DNA from: Bradyrhizobium sp.
GTDB taxonomy: Bacteria > Pseudomonadota > Alphaproteobacteria > Rhizobiales > Xanthobacteraceae
DNA: 64,000 nt
Direction: 5' to 3'
Assembly (NCBI RefSeq): GCF_030646015.1
Contig: NZ_JAUSLT010000037.1
Span: 1 to 64,000, forward strand
Both the position numbers and the translations under genes were made by a program. The notes beneath the pieces are model-generated. The model made no database searches and was not told where the DNA came from. It worked only from the letters and a program-made list of their open reading frames with translations. Position 1 is the stretch's first letter. Every line of letters begins with the position of its first letter. This document shows positions 7,861-18,734 of this stretch, piece by piece.

Positions 7861-9360
7861 TCAAATCGTCTGGTTGTACGCGCCGACTTCCGGGTGCGTC
7901 CGCAGCACCACGTTCATCGCCTCGAACAGATCGTGCATGCGCTGCTCGCTGACGGGGCTCTCGACCACCACTACCAGTTCCGGCTTGTTGGATGATGCCC
8001 GCACCAGGCCCCAGCTGCCGTCCTCGACGGTGACGCGCACGCCGTTGACGGTGACGAGGTCGCGGATCTCTTGCCCGGCAACCTTCTCGCCCTTTTTCTG
8101 CATCGCCTCGAAATGCTTCACCACCGCATCGACCACGCCGTATTTGGTTTCATCGGCGCAATGCGGCGACATCGTCGGCGACGACCAGGTTTTCGGCAGC
8201 GCGTCCTTCAGGTCCGCCATCGACTTGCCGGGCGCGCGATCCAGCATCTCGCAGATCGCGATCGCCGAGATCAGGCCGTCATCATAGCCGCGGCCGAGCG
8301 GCGCGTTGAAGAAGAAGTGGCCGGATTTCTCGAAGCCGGCCAGCGCGCCCAGCTCGTTGGTGCGGCGCTTCATGTAGGAATGGCCGGTCTTCCAGTAGGT
8401 GACCTTTGCACCCTGCTTCTGCAGCACCGGATCGGTCACAAAGAGACCGGTGGATTTGACGTCCACCACGAATTCCGCATTTTTCGTCACCGCGGACATG
8501 TCGCGCGCCAGCATCACCCCGACCTTGTCCGCGAAGATTTCCTCGCCGGAATTGTCGACCACGCCGCAGCGGTCGCCGTCGCCGTCGAAGCCGAGGCCGA
8601 CATCGGCCTTGTGCTCGAGCACGGCATCACGGATGGCGTGCAGCATTTCCATGTCTTCGGGATTGGGATTGTATTTCGGGAAGGTGTGGTCGAGCTCGGT
8701 GTCGAGCGGCACCACCTCGCAGCCGATCGCCTGCATCACCTGCGGCGCGAACGCGCCGGCGGTGCCGTTGCCGCAGGCGACCACGACCTTCAGCTTGCGC
8801 TTCAGCTTCGGACGCTTGGTGAGGTCGGCGATATAGCGCGCCGGAAAATTCTCGTGAAACTGATAGGAGCCGCCGGCCTTGTTGCTGAACTCGGCGTTGA
8901 GCACGATTTCCTTCAGCCGGGTCATCTCGTCCGGCCCGAACGTCATGGGACGGTTGGCGCCCATCTTGACGCCGGTCCAGCCATTGTCGTTATGCGACGC
9001 CGTCACCATCGCAACGCAGGGCACGTCGAGGTCGAATTGCGCGAAATACGCCATCGGCGTCATGCACAGCCCGATGTCGTGAACCTTGCAGCCGGAGGCC
9101 AAAAGCCCCGAAATCAGCGCGTATTTGATCGAGGCCGAATAGCCGCGGAAATCGTGCCCGGTGACGACTTCCTGCTTGACGCCGAGTTCGGCGATCAGCG
9201 CGCCGAGTCCCATGCCCAGCGCCTGAATACCCATCAGGTTGATTTCCTTGCCGAACAGCCAGCGGGCATCATATTCGCGAAAGCCGGTCGCCTTCACCAT
9301 CGGCTCGGATTCATAGGCATAGGTATTCGGAACCAGCGCGGGTTTCGGCTTCGGAAACAT
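7861..9360 (-). CDS. Phosphomannomutase/phosphoglucomutase
   Basis: A 499-residue alpha-D-phosphohexomutase that interconverts hexose 1- and 6-phosphates. The phosphoserine loop reads VTASHNDNGWTG with Ser122; the metal loop is GFDGDGDRCG with D259, D261 and D263; the C-terminal phosphate-binding loop is RASSNKPELVVV. All four domains are present at normal length. Products feed GDP-mannose or UDP-glucose synthesis and so polysaccharides; a UDP-glucose dehydrogenase lies about 6 kb away but not in the same operon. Whether mannose or glucose is preferred cannot be decided from sequence alone. Confidence 0.93.
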   Translation of the reverse strand: MFPKPKPALVPNTYAYESEPMVKATGFREYDARWLFGKEINLMGIQALGMGLGALIAELGVKQEVVTGHDFRGYSASIKYALISGLLASGCKVHDIGLCMTPMAYFAQFDLDVPCVAMVTASHNDNGWTGVKMGANRPMTFGPDEMTRLKEIVLNAEFSNKAGGSYQFHENFPARYIADLTKRPKLKRKLKVVVACGNGTAGAFAPQVMQAIGCEVVPLDTELDHTFPKYNPNPEDMEMLHAIRDAVLEHKADVGLGFDGDGDRCGVVDNSGEEIFADKVGVMLARDMSAVTKNAEFVVDVKSTGLFVTDPVLQKQGAKVTYWKTGHSYMKRRTNELGALAGFEKSGHFFFNAPLGRGYDDGLISAIAICEMLDRAPGKSMADLKDALPKTWSSPTMSPHCADETKYGVVDAVVKHFEAMQKKGEKVAGQEIRDLVTVNGVRVTVEDGSWGLVRASSNKPELVVVVESPVSEQRMHDLFEAMNVVLRTHPEVGAYNQTI

Positions 9361-9680
9361 TCGGAGGGCCTCGTGGTGAACGGAAAAAAGGGCACCACAG
9401 CCATAGCGAATGCACGGGCGCGGCGGAAGGCGGGACCCGCGTTGTGGCGATTAAATACGGCGGTTTGGCAGCGAATTCTGCCTATTGCTCCAGCAGCATC
9501 CACCCATCTTTGCACGGCGGCGCAATATGCTGCGCTGTTGCACCGTACGAGCCGGTTGACCGCTATCGCTCCGGCCAAGCATGGTTTATGCAGGGGTGGC
9601 GCGAGGCATGGACAGGCATTGCCGTGCTGGTGTTATTTCAGCCCCTCCCAGCGCTCTGCAACCTCCGCGTCAAATAATTT

Positions 9681-9704
9681 GACACGTCGGGCAAATCACC
9701 GGCA
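9681..9704. repeat. 24-bp dispersed repeat (copy 1)
   Basis: The 24 bases beginning GACACGTCGGGCAAATCACC are identical to a stretch near 47.3 kb. Both copies are intergenic. It looks like the conserved end of a longer decayed element. Confidence 0.7.
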
Positions 9705-9728
9705 TATCTTCATCGTCGCAAGATTTGA

Positions 9729-9760
9729 GCCCGCGCCGGAAAATCCGCCGCGGGCTTTTT
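9729..9760 (+). terminator. Rho-independent terminator, possibly of a small RNA
   Basis: A 7-bp stem GCCCGCG / CGCGGGC with a 13-base loop is followed by TTTTT on the plus strand. No plus-strand protein gene precedes it for over 2 kb, and a second small hairpin (9706-9724) lies just upstream, so it may end an unannotated small RNA. Confidence 0.55.
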
Positions 9761-10028
9761 GAATCAGACGATACGCTGTCAGGCAATACACTGGCCGCCG
9801 CAGCGAAGCGAATTGGCTGACAGCCAAGGCCGACCCCGCCAACAGACGGGCGCCCGGCGAAGACGATGGGCAAGCCGAACCGGAATCGACGCTTCAGCGC
9901 CATTGCACAAGCCATCCTTCAAGCACTTGCCTTCAAACACTTAAAGCCAACCCAGCCCTCTCCGCGAGGGCGCGGTCACATCACGGGCCCATCCGAAGAT
10001 GTCCGCAAATACCGGTAGGTGATTCATC

Positions 10029-10625
10029 ATGCCTGATTACTCTCTGGTGCCGGTAGACCATCAGCCGGATTTCGATGGCTACTCGATCGTTCCCGTTGAG
10101 CACGATCCGTTCGCCGCGGATGGCCTCGCACAACAGTGGCGGATTCAACAGGCCCAGGCCCAACCGCAAAGCCCGCCGCAGCAACAGCCACCAACGGGAG
10201 CCGGTCAACCCGATGCCGGTGCGCCGGCTGCAGTCGACGGTGTCGGCCTCACCGGAGGCGTCCCCAACCCGACTTCGGATCAAGGCGGATCCGAGCCTGC
10301 TCCCTTTGGCGGCTACGCCAATCCGACGCCAACGGAGTCTCTTGTCAGTAAGGCCAAGATGGATGATCAGGAGAAGATAACCGAGGCCGACCCAACGGGA
10401 AAGAACGGTTTCATCGTCGATGGAGGAGATCTGTATAAATTCGTGACCACAAGACAATCGCTTGCTCGCTATCCAATCGACGGGGGACAGGGAGTAGTGT
10501 TTACGGCAATCGGTCCGTTCTATGCATACGACGGTACGCGCTACGCCGTCATTGATGCCAGTCCGGAGCGGCCCGTGACCGTTACCGTCAAGGGCGACGG
10601 CAGGTTCACGATAAGTCGACCTTGA
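10029..10625 (+). CDS. Orphan protein with doubled N-terminal YS(L/I)VPV motif
   Basis: A 198-residue protein of unknown function. The N-terminus contains a short internal repeat: DYSLVPVDHQP followed by GYSIVPVEHDPF. A Gln/Pro/Ala-rich linker (about 45-85) separates this from a C-terminal domain with GKNGFIVDGGDLYKF, several aromatic beta-like strands (FTAIGPFYAYDG) and PERPVTVTVKGDGRF. No signal peptide or membrane helix is visible. Base composition looks less GC-rich than in neighbouring core genes. I have a loose memory of similar VPVDHDPF-type N-termini in rhizobial secreted or toxin-like proteins, but this is not verified. It heads a small same-strand cluster of orphan genes. Confidence 0.7.
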   Translation: MPDYSLVPVDHQPDFDGYSIVPVEHDPFAADGLAQQWRIQQAQAQPQSPPQQQPPTGAGQPDAGAPAAVDGVGLTGGVPNPTSDQGGSEPAPFGGYANPTPTESLVSKAKMDDQEKITEADPTGKNGFIVDGGDLYKFVTTRQSLARYPIDGGQGVVFTAIGPFYAYDGTRYAVIDASPERPVTVTVKGDGRFTISRP

Positions 10626-10697
10626 TCGAGTTGCGTAAGAATTGCCGATGCGCTTACATGTTGTGGCAACTCCTTCCGTTATGAGTGAGGCAAACAG

Positions 10698-11492
10698 ATG
10701 TTGCGCAAGTCCCAGGTCATTGCAGCACTTTTGATGATGGCGCTGTCGCCGGCCGCGCTGGCGCAAAAATCAAGTGGGTACATGGACCTCGAGGACATGA
10801 GCAGCGTTTACGGCACGCAGCTTGCGGTCTTCCGTGTTGCGATTTCCAAAACAGATGCGACCTGCCCGCAGCAAACCGGAATATTTCGAATTGGGCCCAA
10901 TGGCGGCGTGACGGAGATCTTGCCCGTTCTTCGGGGCGTTCCGGATTGGCGAATGGACGAAACGGCCGCTCCTGATGATTTTACCTACAGACGGCGTGTA
11001 GCGACAGCTTCCTGCAGAATCGACATTGATATGAGCGAGCAACAGAAACAGAATGGCGAGTGGATGCCGTTGTTGTCAGCAGGCCGGCCCAATGCCGTCT
11101 CCGATGATCTCAGCCGTAAAACCGACGATCCCCCCGCTCTATCGCCGACCCAACACCAAGCAATCGATCGCCACATGAGGGTGAGAGCGCATGCCGGCAA
11201 TTTGCTGCAGGGATGGACCGCAACTTTCAAGAGCGTCGTGGGATTTGAGGGAGCGAAAGACTGCTTCGACGCGGTTGGGACTTTCCAAATCGATCAGAGC
11301 GGCGTGACGCTGTTGTTTCCAGCCGGCCTCGGCGGCGAACTCAACCGGTTCTTCATCGAGCGCGTGGATGCCGATGCCGATCACAGCACGCTCTATCTTT
11401 CGCGCGGTTCTTGTCGGGTTGGGTTCACGATCAGCGCCTCCACCTTCCGTGAGGGATCCTGGGTCCCACTGCCCATTGCACCACCCAGGTGA
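10698..11492 (+). CDS. Secreted protein of unknown function
   Basis: A 264-residue protein with a clear Sec signal peptide (basic MLRKSQ, hydrophobic VIAALLMMALSPAALA, likely cleavage after ALA-Q near residue 23). The mature part has two similar halves in outline: each holds an isolated Cys pair region (TDATCPQQTGIFRIGPNGG and AKDCFDAVGTFQIDQSGV) followed by a late SCRxxxxxS segment (ASCRIDIDMS and GSCRVGFTISAS), which suggests an internal duplication with two disulfide-stabilised beta domains. No known family recognised. It follows the YS(L/I)VPV protein after a 72-bp gap and may be functionally tied to it. Confidence 0.72.
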   Translation: MLRKSQVIAALLMMALSPAALAQKSSGYMDLEDMSSVYGTQLAVFRVAISKTDATCPQQTGIFRIGPNGGVTEILPVLRGVPDWRMDETAAPDDFTYRRRVATASCRIDIDMSEQQKQNGEWMPLLSAGRPNAVSDDLSRKTDDPPALSPTQHQAIDRHMRVRAHAGNLLQGWTATFKSVVGFEGAKDCFDAVGTFQIDQSGVTLLFPAGLGGELNRFFIERVDADADHSTLYLSRGSCRVGFTISASTFREGSWVPLPIAPPR

Positions 11493-11547
11493 TCGAAACC
11501 GCGACGCGACACCGAAAGAAACGTCGCAACGAACGGGGATTCCAACA

Positions 11548-11664
11548 ATGACTAATGAAATCGAATTGATCCTACGAAGCACGGCCGGGCGCAACAAACG
11601 GTGCGGCTGCGCAAGGCCTGGATCAACGTCGATCCCGGAGACAGGAAGACAGGGGACGATATGA
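11548..11664 (+). CDS. Possible 38-residue ORF upstream of a coupled small ORF
   Basis: Starts MTNEIELILRSTAGRNKR and ends in TGA that overlaps the next ATG as ATGA, a common sign of translational coupling. The second half is compositionally odd (CGCARPGSTSIPE). An alternative is that this ORF and the next are one frameshifted gene: the other frame from GTG at 11601 reads RLRKAWINVDPGDRK straight into the second ORF. No homology recognised. Confidence 0.3.
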   Translation: MTNEIELILRSTAGRNKRCGCARPGSTSIPETGRQGTI

Positions 11665-11798
11665 CCATCAATGTCGGCCTCGGCGCCGGCGGCGGATTGC
11701 CAGTGTTGGGCTCCTGGAAAATCGACCCGACTACCGGAAAAACTGAGTTATGTATTTCGGACGATACTCAGTGCGTGGAGGTAACTCTGCAACCCTGA
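11661..11798 (+). CDS. Small hypothetical protein
   Basis: A 45-residue ORF (MTINVGLGAGGGLPVLGSW..) with a reasonable ribosome-binding site (AGGGGACG) before ATG. It contains two Cys (ELCISDDTQCVEV) and a short beta-like pattern. It can be read 20 codons longer from GTG at 11601. It closes the orphan cluster; function unknown. Confidence 0.4.
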   Translation: MTINVGLGAGGGLPVLGSWKIDPTTGKTELCISDDTQCVEVTLQP

Positions 11799-11880
11799 TC
11801 CAAACTCGGATTGAGAATTCCGAACGCGAATTTTCCACGAAAAATTTTAAGCATCTAGGTGGATTGGCAACCAAAGGGCC

Positions 11881-12405
11881 TTACTGCTCCAGCACCAGCC
11901 GGCCGTTGGCGTATTCATACCGCTTCAGCTTCGACAGGAACGAGGCGCCGAGCAGATTTTCCGACAGGGCTTCATCGGGCAGCACCATGGCGTCGACGTC
12001 GCGCACCACGATGCCGCCGAGTTCGACCATGGCGAGCCGCGTGCGCGCCGCCTTGATGGTGCCGTTGGCGGTCTGCACAGTCGTGGTGTAGTCGCTGCGG
12101 TTGGGACGGAAGCCGAACCGCGCCGCGGACTTCTCGTTCAGCGCCACCACGGAGGCGCCGGTATCGACCATGAAGCCGATGCGCTGGCCGTCGATCCGGC
12201 CCTCGGTCAGGAAATGGCCGCGGGCGTCGCGCGGAATGCTGAGGCTGCGGCCGCCGGTCTGGACCGGCGCTTCGACGGGGGCTCTTTGGGAGACGCTCTT
12301 GGCGAGCGCCGGCGACGACGTCATCTTGTCCGCCAGTTGCGCCATGAGGGTGCCGAGGCCGATCAGCAACGCGGCCATGATCATAATGCTACGCATACGC
12401 CACAC
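11881..12405 (-). CDS. Retropepsin-like aspartic protease (TIGR02281-type, clan AA)
   Basis: A 174-residue protein with an N-terminal membrane anchor or signal (MRSIMIMAALLIGLGTLMAQ) and a single retroviral-type aspartic protease domain. The active-site motif is FMVDTGASVVALN with the following hydrophobic flap region, and the family-typical LGGIVVRDVDAMVLPD and LLGASFLSKLKRYE. Such proteins dimerise to form one active site and probably act in the periplasm or at the inner membrane; their substrates are poorly known. The gene is single, facing the orphan cluster, with an ATG three codons downstream (MRSIM) as an alternative start. Confidence 0.9.
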   Translation of the reverse strand: MWRMRSIMIMAALLIGLGTLMAQLADKMTSSPALAKSVSQRAPVEAPVQTGGRSLSIPRDARGHFLTEGRIDGQRIGFMVDTGASVVALNEKSAARFGFRPNRSDYTTTVQTANGTIKAARTRLAMVELGGIVVRDVDAMVLPDEALSENLLGASFLSKLKRYEYANGRLVLEQ

Positions 12406-12524
12406 TCACTCGGAACACCCGCGATCTCACCACATCCGCCACCAGACCGCGACGGAGCGGCGGCGGCGGAGACTGCCATTTTGGCTAAAAGGATGAGTGA
12501 AGGGTTAACGGGGAGGCAAAGTCG

Positions 12525-12660
12525 TCATGCCCGGAGACACTGCGCGCCACAATGATGGCCGTCATGCCCGCGAAGGCGGGCATCCAGTACGCCGTGCCCT
12601 CCCGGATCTATCACTGATGCCTCGGAGTACTGGATCACCCGCCTTCGCGGGTGATGACAG
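12525..12660. repeat. Palindromic intergenic repeat, GTCATGCCCG..CGGGTGATGAC type (copy 2)
   Basis: Inner arms GTCATGCCCGCGAAGGCGGG and CACCCGCCTTCGCGGGTGAT are near-perfect inverted copies; CCAGTACGCCG / GGAGTACTGG form an inner pair. It lies between the divergent protease and the 3' end of hrpB. Confidence 0.8.
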
Positions 12661-12674
12661 CTTGAGCTAGCCCC

Positions 12675-15113
<2,439 letters not shown>

Positions 15114-15169
15114 GGCGTCGATCGGGAGCGGGGTGTCGAAGAGGCGGGGCCATCAAGACTCGCGTCGGT

Positions 15170-15333
15170 TTCTTCCCCTCTCCCCTTGTGGGAGAGGGTG
15201 GCGCCTCACGAAGTGAGGCGACGGGTGAGGGGTCTGTCTCCGCAGATAGAGACCCCTCATCCGGCGCGCTCAGGAGCGCAAGTGCGCTCCAAAGCGCGCC
15301 ACCTTCTCCCACAAGGGGAGAAGGGAAGAAAGT
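15170..15333. repeat. Palindromic intergenic repeat, CTCTCCC..GGGAGAG type (copy 1)
   Basis: Outer arms CCCTCTCCCCTTGTGGGAGA and TCTCCCACAAGGGGAGAAGG are inverted copies; inner arms ACGGGTGAGGGGTCT and AGACCCCTCATCCGG form a second pair. It sits between hrpB and ugd, starting 17 bp from the remnant hrpB ATG. Five other members lie at 22.8, 24.5, 31.7, 43.5 and 55.3 kb. Confidence 0.85.
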
Positions 15334-15336
15334 GCA

Positions 15337-16656
15337 TCAGTCGCGCGGCTCGGGCGCGCGCCCGACGCTCTCATAGGTAAATCCCAGCGCCGCCATGTCC
15401 TCCGGGCGGTAGATATTGCGCAGATCGACCACGACCGGCTGCGCCAATTCCTGCTTCAGCCGCGCCAGGTCGAGCGTGCGGTATTGCACCCATTCGGTCA
15501 CGACCACCATGGCGTCGGCGCCGCGCACGCACTCATAGGGATCGTCGCAATATTCGATATCGGGCAATTCGCGGCGGGCCTGCTCCATGCCGACGGGATC
15601 GTGCGCGCGCACCTTGGCGCCCATGTCGAGCAGCCCGGTCACCAGCGGGATCGAGGGCGCCTCGCGCATGTCGTCGGTGTCGGGCTTGAAGGTGAGGCCG
15701 AGCACGGCGACGGTCTTGCCGCGCAGGCTGCCGCCGGCCGCGTTCGAAACCTTGCGCGCCATCGCGCGCTTGCGGTTGTCGTTGACCGCCAGCACCGCCT
15801 CGACGATCCGCAAATGGACGTCGTGGTCGAGCGCAATTTTCACCAGCGCACGGGTGTCTTTCGGGAAGCAGGACCCGCCGAAGCCTGGGCCGGCATGCAG
15901 GAATTTCGAGCCGATGCGATTGTCGAGCCCGATGCCGCGCGCGACTTCCTGCACATCGGCGCCGACCTTCTCCGCGAGGTCGGCGATCTCGTTGATGAAG
16001 GTGATCTTGGTGGCGAGAAAGGCGTTGGCGGCGTATTTGATCAGTTCCGCGGTGCGCCGCGCCGTGAACATCAAGGGCGCCTGGTTCAGCGACAGCGGCC
16101 GGTAGATATCGCCGAGCACCTTTCGCGCCCGCTCGTCCGACGTACCGACCACGATGCGGTCGGGAAACTTGAAGTCGCGGATTGCCGCGCCCTCGCGCAG
16201 GAATTCCGGATTGGAGGCGACCGCGACCTCGGCCGACGGATTGGTTTCGCGAATCAGCCGCTCGACCTCGTCGCCGGTGCCGACCGGCACGGTCGATTTG
16301 GTCACCACCACCGTATAGCCGGAAAGTGCGGCGGCGATCTCGCGGGCGGCGGTATGGACGTAGCTCAGATCGGCGTGGCCGTCGCCGCGCCGCGACGGCG
16401 TGCCGACGGCGATGAACACCGCATCGGCCGCGGCGACCGGTGCGGCGAGATCGGTGGTGAAATCCAGCCGCCCGGCCTTCACATTGGCGGCGACCAGCGC
16501 GTCGAGCCCGGGCTCGAAAATCGGGATCTCGCCGCGGCGCAGGCTGGCGATCTTGTCGACGTCCTTGTCGACGCAGGTGACCTGGTGGCCGAAATCCGCG
16601 AAGCAGGCGCCGGAAACCAGTCCCACATAGCCGGTGCCGATCATGGCAATGCGCAT
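15337..16656 (-). CDS. UDP-glucose 6-dehydrogenase
   Basis: A 439-residue enzyme that oxidises UDP-glucose to UDP-glucuronate with two NAD+. The N-terminal Rossmann motif is MIGTGYVGLVSGACFAD; the sugar-binding and catalytic loop reads GPGFGGSCFPKDTRAL with catalytic Cys263; E152-type EFLREG and the C-terminal GLTFKPDTDDMREAPS motif are present. UDP-glucuronate feeds capsule, exopolysaccharide and lipid A pathways. Downstream (in the genome, upstream on this strand) lies a divergent acyltransferase-3 protein that may also serve surface polysaccharide, but there is no operon. Length is normal for the UDP-Glc/GDP-Man dehydrogenase family; the specific substrate is inferred from closeness to Ugd. 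Confidence 0.95.
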   Translation of the reverse strand: MRIAMIGTGYVGLVSGACFADFGHQVTCVDKDVDKIASLRRGEIPIFEPGLDALVAANVKAGRLDFTTDLAAPVAAADAVFIAVGTPSRRGDGHADLSYVHTAAREIAAALSGYTVVVTKSTVPVGTGDEVERLIRETNPSAEVAVASNPEFLREGAAIRDFKFPDRIVVGTSDERARKVLGDIYRPLSLNQAPLMFTARRTAELIKYAANAFLATKITFINEIADLAEKVGADVQEVARGIGLDNRIGSKFLHAGPGFGGSCFPKDTRALVKIALDHDVHLRIVEAVLAVNDNRKRAMARKVSNAAGGSLRGKTVAVLGLTFKPDTDDMREAPSIPLVTGLLDMGAKVRAHDPVGMEQARRELPDIEYCDDPYECVRGADAMVVVTEWVQYRTLDLARLKQELAQPVVVDLRNIYRPEDMAALGFTYESVGRAPEPRD

Positions 16657-16907
16657 GAAATATCCAAATCGTCATGGTTAACGCAGGGGCGCAAGGCGCG
16701 TCTCCGCGCCCAAAAGCGCGAAGCGCGTCTTCACGCCAGGGCTTTCGCCGCGTCTTAGAGCATTTTCCTGTGACAAGGAAAACCCGCCCGGAAGCGCTCC
16801 GGGGAGGATCACATCGGCGCGAGAACGGCACATTCCTTGATAGGAATAAGGCAATCGAAACTTTAGGGCCCGAAGATGCCCCCAATCCGCGCCGAAAAGG
16901 GACACCG

Positions 16908-17981
16908 ATGACACCAAACGGCACATCCGCCGTGACCGAGCGTTCCCCGGCTGCAGGGCAGCCAGCGCCGCGCATCGACTGGGTCGACTACGCCAAGGGC
17001 ATCTGCATCGTCATGGTGGTGATGATGCATTCGGTGCTGGGGGTCGAGGCGGCCACCGGGCAGACCGGCTTCATGCATTTCCTGGTCGCCTTCGCCAAAC
17101 CGTTCCGGATGCCGGATTTTTTCCTGATCTCCGGGCTGTTCCTGGCGGTCGTGATCGACCGCGACTGGCGCACCTATCTCGACCGCAAGGTGGTGCACTT
17201 CGCCTCTTTCTATGTGCTGTGGGTGACGATCCAGTTCGGCTTCAAGGCGCCCTCCTTTGCCGCCGAGAGCGGCTGGGCCCATGTCGGCCTGATGTATCTG
17301 CAATCCCTGATCGAGCCGTTCGGCACGCTGTGGTTCATCTATCTGCTGCCGGTGTGCTTCGTCGTTACCAAGGCTGTGCGCCGAATGCCGCCGCTCGCCA
17401 TCTTTGCCGCAGCGGCGCTGCTGGAGGCCACGCACATCTCGACCGGCTGGACCGTGATCGACGAGTTCGCCGCGCGCTTCGTCTATTTCTACTCCGGCTA
17501 CTGGCTCGCTGCTTACGTGTTCGCATGGTCCGACCGCGCCCGGGCGCGTCCCGGCTGGGCGCTGGCGGGCCTGGCCCTGTGGGCGCTCGTCAATGGCGGC
17601 CTGGTCGAACTGGGTGTCAGCGAATGGCCGCTGGTCTCGCTGGCGCTCGGGCTCGCCGGCGCGCTCGCCATCGTCACCATGGGCACGCTGCTGGCGCGCA
17701 TGCAGTGGCTGAATTTCCTGCGCTACTGCGGCGAGCATTCCATCGTCATCTATCTCGCCTTCTTCCTGCCGATGGCGGCGACGCGGACGCTGTTGCTGAA
17801 GACCGGATTGATTCACGACATCGGGACGATATCGCTTGTCGTCACGGTCGTCGGCGTCGCCGGTGCGATAGCGATCTGGCGGGCCGCCCTTGCGGCCGGC
17901 GCGAATTTCCTGTTCGAACGCCCGGCCGCATTCTGGATCGTGCCGAAGAAGGTGCGGCCGGCGCTGCAGCCGGCGGAGTAG
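16908..17981 (+). CDS. Acyltransferase 3 family membrane protein
   Basis: A 357-residue integral membrane protein with about ten hydrophobic helices. It starts with RIDWVDYAKGICIVMVVMMH, the acyltransferase-3 opening in which Arg and the later His are catalytically important, and has FRMPDFFLISGLFL and FGTLWFIYLLP. It resembles the YcfT-type subgroup (COG4763) and likely transfers acyl groups to a surface carbohydrate. The ATG (MTPNGTSAV) was chosen because the upstream in-frame part is repeat-like, low-complexity sequence. It is divergent from ugd across a 250-bp gap. The acceptor is unknown. Confidence 0.85.
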   Translation: MTPNGTSAVTERSPAAGQPAPRIDWVDYAKGICIVMVVMMHSVLGVEAATGQTGFMHFLVAFAKPFRMPDFFLISGLFLAVVIDRDWRTYLDRKVVHFASFYVLWVTIQFGFKAPSFAAESGWAHVGLMYLQSLIEPFGTLWFIYLLPVCFVVTKAVRRMPPLAIFAAAALLEATHISTGWTVIDEFAARFVYFYSGYWLAAYVFAWSDRARARPGWALAGLALWALVNGGLVELGVSEWPLVSLALGLAGALAIVTMGTLLARMQWLNFLRYCGEHSIVIYLAFFLPMAATRTLLLKTGLIHDIGTISLVVTVVGVAGAIAIWRAALAAGANFLFERPAAFWIVPKKVRPALQPAE

Positions 17982-17992
17982 TTCCGCTATAT

Positions 17993-18135
17993 CGTCGTCC
18001 CTGCGAACGCAGGGACCCATACGCCGCGGCAGTAATCGTTACCCACGGCGTCGGACACACGGCCTTAACGACAGATCACGCGGTATGGGTCCCGGCTCTG
18101 CGCTCGCTTTCGCTCGCTTGGCCGGGACGACGGCA
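17993..18135. repeat. Palindromic intergenic repeat, CGTCGTCC..GGGACGACG type (copy 2)
   Basis: Outer arms CGTCGTCCCTGCG and CGGGACGACG pair, as do ACCCATACGCCGCGG and CGCGGTATGGGT. The core GGGTCCCGGCTCTGCG matches the copy near 7.8 kb. It separates the convergent acyltransferase gene and the following minus-strand gene. Confidence 0.75.
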
Positions 18136-18143
18136 TTGGGTAT

Positions 18144-18734
18144 TCACGCCCCCTCGATCTTCACGCCATCCTTCATCCCGGTCAGCTTGCCGCGAAACGC
18201 GGCGGCGTCGCCGAAATCCGCAAAGCCCTGGTAATGCGGGTGCGGACCGAGCACGCGGCGGGCGTGCTTGATCGGGCACCAGTAGACCTCGGTGCGCGCC
18301 GCCACCTCGCGCACGAACGCGATCGCGCCGTTGGCGTAGGAGCAAAAGGCGCAATTGATCTTCTCGATGATGTTGAGATAGGCGAGATGGTGACGATCGA
18401 ACACCAGGTAGTCGCGGCGCCGCACCTTTGGAATCTTGTAGATCGGGAAACAGATCGCCTGGTAGGCCATGACCCAGAGGTCGACCAGCGCGATCGGGAT
18501 GACAAGCGAATAGATCACCGGCGCGCTCAGGATCATCAGCGGATTGGCATCGAGCAAATAGCGCGTCGCCCGGATCTTCAGCTCGCGGTGGATCCGCAGA
18601 ACCTCCTTCTCGAACACAATCCGGCGGTTTTCGAGGTGAAAGCGCAGCTCTTCGCGGCGTTTGGCCAGTTCGACCTCGATATCGGCCTGAATCTGACGCA
18701 GCCTGTCCATGAGTTCGTCGAGTTGCGTGGCCAT
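18144..18734 (-). CDS. Conserved membrane protein with Cys/His cluster, unknown function
   Basis: A 196-residue protein. Residues 5-55 form a highly charged coiled coil (LDELMDRLRQIQADIEVEL). A hydrophobic stretch at about 65-97 forms one long or two short membrane helices. After it come H115-H116, C128, C131 (NCAFCSYANG), C153 (YWCPIKH), H157, H165 and H167, a cluster well suited to bind zinc, iron or a cofactor. The basic segment PKVRRRDYLVF just after the helices suggests this domain is cytoplasmic. The ATG MATQLDE was chosen over longer frames that run through the intergenic gap. It is divergent from polA. No function is known to me. Confidence 0.8.
   Translation of the reverse strand: MATQLDELMDRLRQIQADIEVELAKRREELRFHLENRRIVFEKEVLRIHRELKIRATRYLLDANPLMILSAPVIYSLVIPIALVDLWVMAYQAICFPIYKIPKVRRRDYLVFDRHHLAYLNIIEKINCAFCSYANGAIAFVREVAARTEVYWCPIKHARRVLGPHPHYQGFADFGDAAAFRGKLTGMKDGVKIEGA

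Larger units (their letters stand above)
9361..10028. other. Long intergenic region with repeat, hairpins and terminator
   Basis: No convincing protein gene was seen in this 668-bp gap. The first 300 bases, next to the phosphomannomutase start, should hold its promoter. From about 9.68 kb there is a 24-bp dispersed repeat, a hairpin ATCTT..AAGAT and a strong GC stem followed by five T. The last 270 bases lead to the orphan gene at 10.0 kb. Confidence 0.6.

Noticed and set aside
6161..8287. Very long open frame on the plus strand overlapping the chemoreceptor
   Set aside because: It is an out-of-frame shadow rich in Arg/Gly, produced by high GC; the in-frame chemoreceptor has clear family motifs.
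16674..16907. N-terminal extension of the acyltransferase gene
   Set aside because: The extra 78 codons run through repeat-like intergenic sequence; the family N-terminus starts after the ATG at 16908.
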